Assembly (NCBI GenBank): GCA_942492625.1
Contig: CALOFM010000042.1
Coordinates: forward strand, 62,001 to 126,000
DNA: 64,000 nucleotides
Direction: 5' to 3'
Origin: Thiosymbion sp942492625
GTDB lineage: Bacteria > Pseudomonadota > Gammaproteobacteria > Chromatiales > Chromatiaceae
Shown: one piece after another, positions 61,632-64,000 of the stretch
Layout of the letters: every line of letters begins with the position of its first letter
Numbering within the stretch: the stretch's first letter is position 1
Program-made: the position numbers and the translations under genes
The notes under the pieces: generated by a model
What the model was told of the DNA's origin: nothing
Databases searched by the model: none
What the model saw: only the letters and a program-made list of their open reading frames with translations

Positions 61632-63343
61632 TTAGCCGCCCGTCGTCTGGACCTGGGGGGGGGTTCCGGATCGAGAGCCGGCACCGGATCTTCCGGATTC
61701 TCCAGGTTCGGCATCAGGTCCTTGGATGCACCGCCCGGATACCGCTTGAGGTTGGGGTACTTGATGATCGACTTGTCGAGCTCGATGAGTGGCACGTAGA
61801 TCCCGGCGAGCACCCAGCCGTTGTCCGTGCCGGCGTATTGGCCCGGCGATGACTTCGGCAGGCGGGCCGCTGCTGCTCCGTTGAAGACCATGTCGTACTT
61901 CTCGTACGGGTCCATGGTCAGGTTGTAGAGCGAACCGATGGAGCCCAACAGCGCCTCTGTTCCCAGCCAGGTATCCTTTGCGTTCCAGGTGTATTTCCAG
62001 GCGATATTGACATCGTCGTTGTTCGGGTCGCCACCGATGTCGACCCGCACGGCGCCGAAGGATTCACCGTCGATGTAGATCCATGACTTGCGGGCGGAGT
62101 GCTTGGCCTTGCCCATGACATAGGCGCTGTTGTCGATGCTGTCGAAGTAGATCGGCTTGCCGTTGTCATCCATCATCTCGCCCACGGGAGGCGGGGTGAT
62201 GCCGACCATCGAAGCCAGGGTCGACCACAGGTCGATGTGGGTCATCATCTCGTGACGCACCTCACCCGCCGGAATCTTGCCCGGCCACCACATGATGCCC
62301 GGCACCCGCCAACCAGCCTCGAACGACGTGCCCTTCATGCCCCGGAACGGGTTGGTGCCGGCGTCCGGGTAGGCATCCTGCCAGGCACCGTTGTCGGCGG
62401 TCGTGACCACGATGGTGTTGGGCGCATGCTCGCGGATCGCGTCCAGAATCTGGCCGATGTTGTGGTCCATCTCTATGATGGAGTCCGAGTAGCGGCCCAG
62501 TCGCGACTTGCCGGCGAACTCCTTGGCCGGGTTGTTGGGGTTATGCATCTTCATGAAGTTGACGTCCATGAAGAACGGCTTGTCGTCCCGGGCGTGCTTC
62601 TTGATGTATTCGACGGCGTTCTTGGTTTGGTTAGTATCGAGCTCTGCCAGGTAGTCCCAGTCGATGAGGGGACCCTTCTTCGCCGGTTGCCCGGCCACGC
62701 CTTCCCACTCGTGGAGGTTCACGATTTACAGGTATTTCTCGTTAATCTCGGGATTGTAGGAGGGAAACCAGGGATGAAACCACTCGCTGGTGTCGTTGTA
62801 GGTGTACACGCCCGCGTAGTAGGCCGCGAAGTTCTTCATCTCATCGAAGCCGTGCTCGATCGGATAGGCCTCCGGCTTGTCGCCGAGATGCCACTTGCCC
62901 GAGAAATAGGTGCGGTAGCCGTTCTTCTTGAAGAACTCGGCGATGGTCGGCGTCTCTGCGCGCAGGGCGTTCTTATCGCCCGGCGCGACCACAATCGACA
63001 ACGCCGTACGGATCGGGATACGGCCGGTCATGAACGAGGAGCGACCGGCGGTGCAGCTCGCCTGGCCATACCAGGAGGTGAACATCACCCCTTCCTTGGC
63101 CATCTGGTCGACGTTCGGCGTGGGGTGGCCCAGTGCGGCGCCGCCCAGGTAGGCGCCGAAGTCGGTCCAGCCGGTGTCGTCCTGCATCAGCACGACGACG
63201 TTGGGCTTCTTGCCCGCCGCCTGCGCATCAGTCGCGCTCTCGGCGGCCAGCACGCCGGTGCCGACGAGCCCAATCGCGCCAATCGCGAGGGCAAGCACCG
63301 TGCTACGCAGATGGTCTGCCGGCTTTAGTTTGTTTCTCATCAT
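61632..63343 (-). pseudogene. Sulfatase 2, interrupted by one in-frame TAA, plus a C9 slip at the 3' end
   Basis: ATG at 63343 behind AAGGAG. Signal peptide (LALAIGAIGLVGTGVLA), metal site NVVVLMQDDTGWTDFG, formylglycine site SCTAGRSSFMTG (C-x-A-x-R), FSGKWHLGDKPE, then after EKYL a TAA (plus 62726-62728) and, in the same frame, LHEWEGVAGQPAKKGPL. TTADNGAWQDAYPDAGTNPFRGMKGTSFEAGWRVP and the C-terminal DPYEKYDMVF follow. At the end a run of nine C (plus 61656-61664) shifts the frame; with eight C the protein ends QTTGG-stop at 61632. Intact otherwise, about 570 aa. The Cys-type site implies maturation by formylglycine-generating enzyme. Confidence 0.82.
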
Positions 63344-63440
63344 CCAGTTCTCCTTCAGGTTTCGTTGAGATGTCACATTGTCAGTGCGCTCGGCCCCACC
63401 GGGAACGGATATCGAAGTGCCGATCCTTTGAGCGAGCTTT

Positions 63441-63520
63441 GCACCGTGCGCGCGGACGAACGCTAGCCAAGCGGAGCCGATAATCCTATTCGTCAGATCA
63501 CCTAGGCTACGTACGTAGCC
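63441..63520 (-). promoter_or_regulatory. Shared promoter element, copy B, with perfect 16-bp palindrome
   Basis: GGCTACGTACGTAGCC (63505-63520) is perfectly self-complementary. On the minus strand it is followed by TAGGTGATCTGACGAATAGGATTAT; if AGGATTAT is the -10 box, transcription starts near 63473 and the palindrome is centred near -40, the usual place for an activator contacting sigma. TACGTA-centred palindromes are typical for LuxR/FixJ-type regulators. The ATG of sulfatase 2 is about 130 bases downstream of the predicted start. Copy A lies upstream of the HAD-sulfatase 1 operon. Confidence 0.75.
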
Positions 63521-63713
63521 GAACCTCCTGAACCGGAAGACTCGATTAGCAAGGGTCTGTCATCGATGCCGTTCAGAAGGCGACGCCTCGCAGCCTGGGC
63601 TCGTATCGGGACCCCGGTAGTTGTCACGCGACAAACGTCTTCATCGATGCTGGACAGTTACTGTTGTAGCATGCCGCTCCAGCCAGGCCGTTCGAGCCGG
63701 AGGGTTACCAAGA

Positions 63714-64000
63714 TTGAAAGAGCATATCCAAGCCATTGTCACGGTGCTTTCCCTCGTGAACCCCGCGATCTGCGGGATGTTGTTCGCTCACGCAGAGACG
63801 GGCCGCTCACTTAGCAGCCAGCTGCTCGATGCCACGAAGGCGGCTCTGGCCATCCTTGCGATCCTCATGGCCGCCGCACTTGCGGGAACCAAAGCGTTGA
63901 ACCTGTTTGGCGTGTCCCTGCAAGCCTTCATGGTGGCTGGCGGCGGCGTACTGGCATGGATGGGTTTCTCCATGCTCAGCGGCCAGACGTCCACCTCCCG
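63714..64000 (+). CDS. MarC-family inner-membrane protein, 5' part
   Basis: The frame runs open from a TTG at 63714 to the end of the window; GGAGG at 63699-63703 lies 10 bases upstream and decides the start. The 95 visible codons contain three hydrophobic segments: IVTVLSLVNPAICGMLF (the conserved L-NP of MarC proteins), AALAILAILMAAALAG, and FGVSLQAFMVAGGGVLAWMGFSML. This fits the UPF0056/MarC family (multi-pass proteins of unclear transport function). The C-terminal half is beyond the window. Confidence 0.75.
   Translation, partial: MKEHIQAIVTVLSLVNPAICGMLFAHAETGRSLSSQLLDATKAALAILAILMAAALAGTKALNLFGVSLQAFMVAGGGVLAWMGFSMLSGQTSTS

Noticed and set aside
47105..63343. Genetic code change (TAG/TAA/TGA as sense) or pyrrolysine use
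   Set aside because: Stops of three kinds occur only in a few neighbouring genes, while most genes in the window end normally in the same codons; decay or errors explain it better.
1..64000. CRISPR array, tRNA or rRNA genes
   Set aside because: I looked for regular short repeats with spacers and for tRNA-like cloverleaf sequences (TTCGAATC-type arms near CCA) and found none that could be supported; a covariance search would be decisive.

Overview
The window is GC-rich proteobacterial chromosome. Gene order and families (rpoH-ftsXEY next to paired M16 peptidases, rsmD-coaD-ferredoxin, waaA/waaL LPS genes, an Alvin-type 2[4Fe-4S] ferredoxin, a DsrE-family protein) point to a gammaproteobacterium, probably near the Chromatiales/sulfur-oxidiser group. 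The genus cannot be fixed from the sequence alone.

Layout. (1) 1-6555: nucleotide-sugar operon with the 3' end of a glucose-1-phosphate cytidylyltransferase, an NAD-dependent epimerase/dehydratase, three tandem paralogous sugar C-methyltransferases and a glycosyltransferase. (2) 6624-9649: a periplasmic DsrE-like protein, moeA, the last 37 codons of a lost aquaporin gene, and a pcm-family gene with a one-base slip in a G run. (3) 9655-19203: LPS/O-antigen block; waaA, a polysaccharide deacetylase, two glycosyltransferases and an O-antigen ligase run leftward, and three related GT4 genes run rightward from a divergent promoter region. (4) 19204-31720: an accessory, by eye less GC-rich block. 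It holds a PhcBSRQ-like putative quorum-sensing cluster (signal methyltransferase, membrane histidine kinase broken by several frameshifts, two receiver-kinase hybrids, one receiver protein), a FadL-type outer-membrane channel with a frameshift, an EthD-like protein, another receiver protein and gene relics. (5) 31721-47205: conserved housekeeping genes, rpoH, ftsX-ftsE-ftsY, two M16 peptidases, rsmD, coaD, ferredoxin, ggt, a Tim44-like protein, an RsmB/RsmF-type rRNA methyltransferase, argE and ypfJ. (6) 47105-63520: a decaying envelope/sulfatase module. It contains a truncated MscS channel, a patatin with an in-frame amber codon, an OprB-like porin with three in-frame stops, a truncated DUF1269 protein, a LysM protein, a sulfatase destroyed by an insertion sequence beside a roughly 105-bp poly-purine tract, a HAD phosphatase with a frameshift, a DUF3313 lipoprotein, an octaheme-TPR cytochrome, an outer-membrane beta-barrel protein and a second sulfatase with an in-frame ochre codon. 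(7) 63714-64000: the 5' end of a MarC-family membrane protein.

The most unusual points are: (a) the PhcB-PhcS-PhcR-PhcQ-like cluster beside a FadL channel, whose kinases carry displaced or compensated reading frames exactly in functional boxes; (b) two gap-free copies of a roughly 80-bp promoter element containing GGCTACGTACGTAGCC or a close variant, one ahead of the HAD-sulfatase operon and one ahead of the second sulfatase, which imply one regulon; (c) a transposase with an A8 minus-one frameshift signal inserted into that regulon. Several indels sit in homopolymers (G6, C9, poly-G), so sequencing error must be excluded before any gene is called dead.
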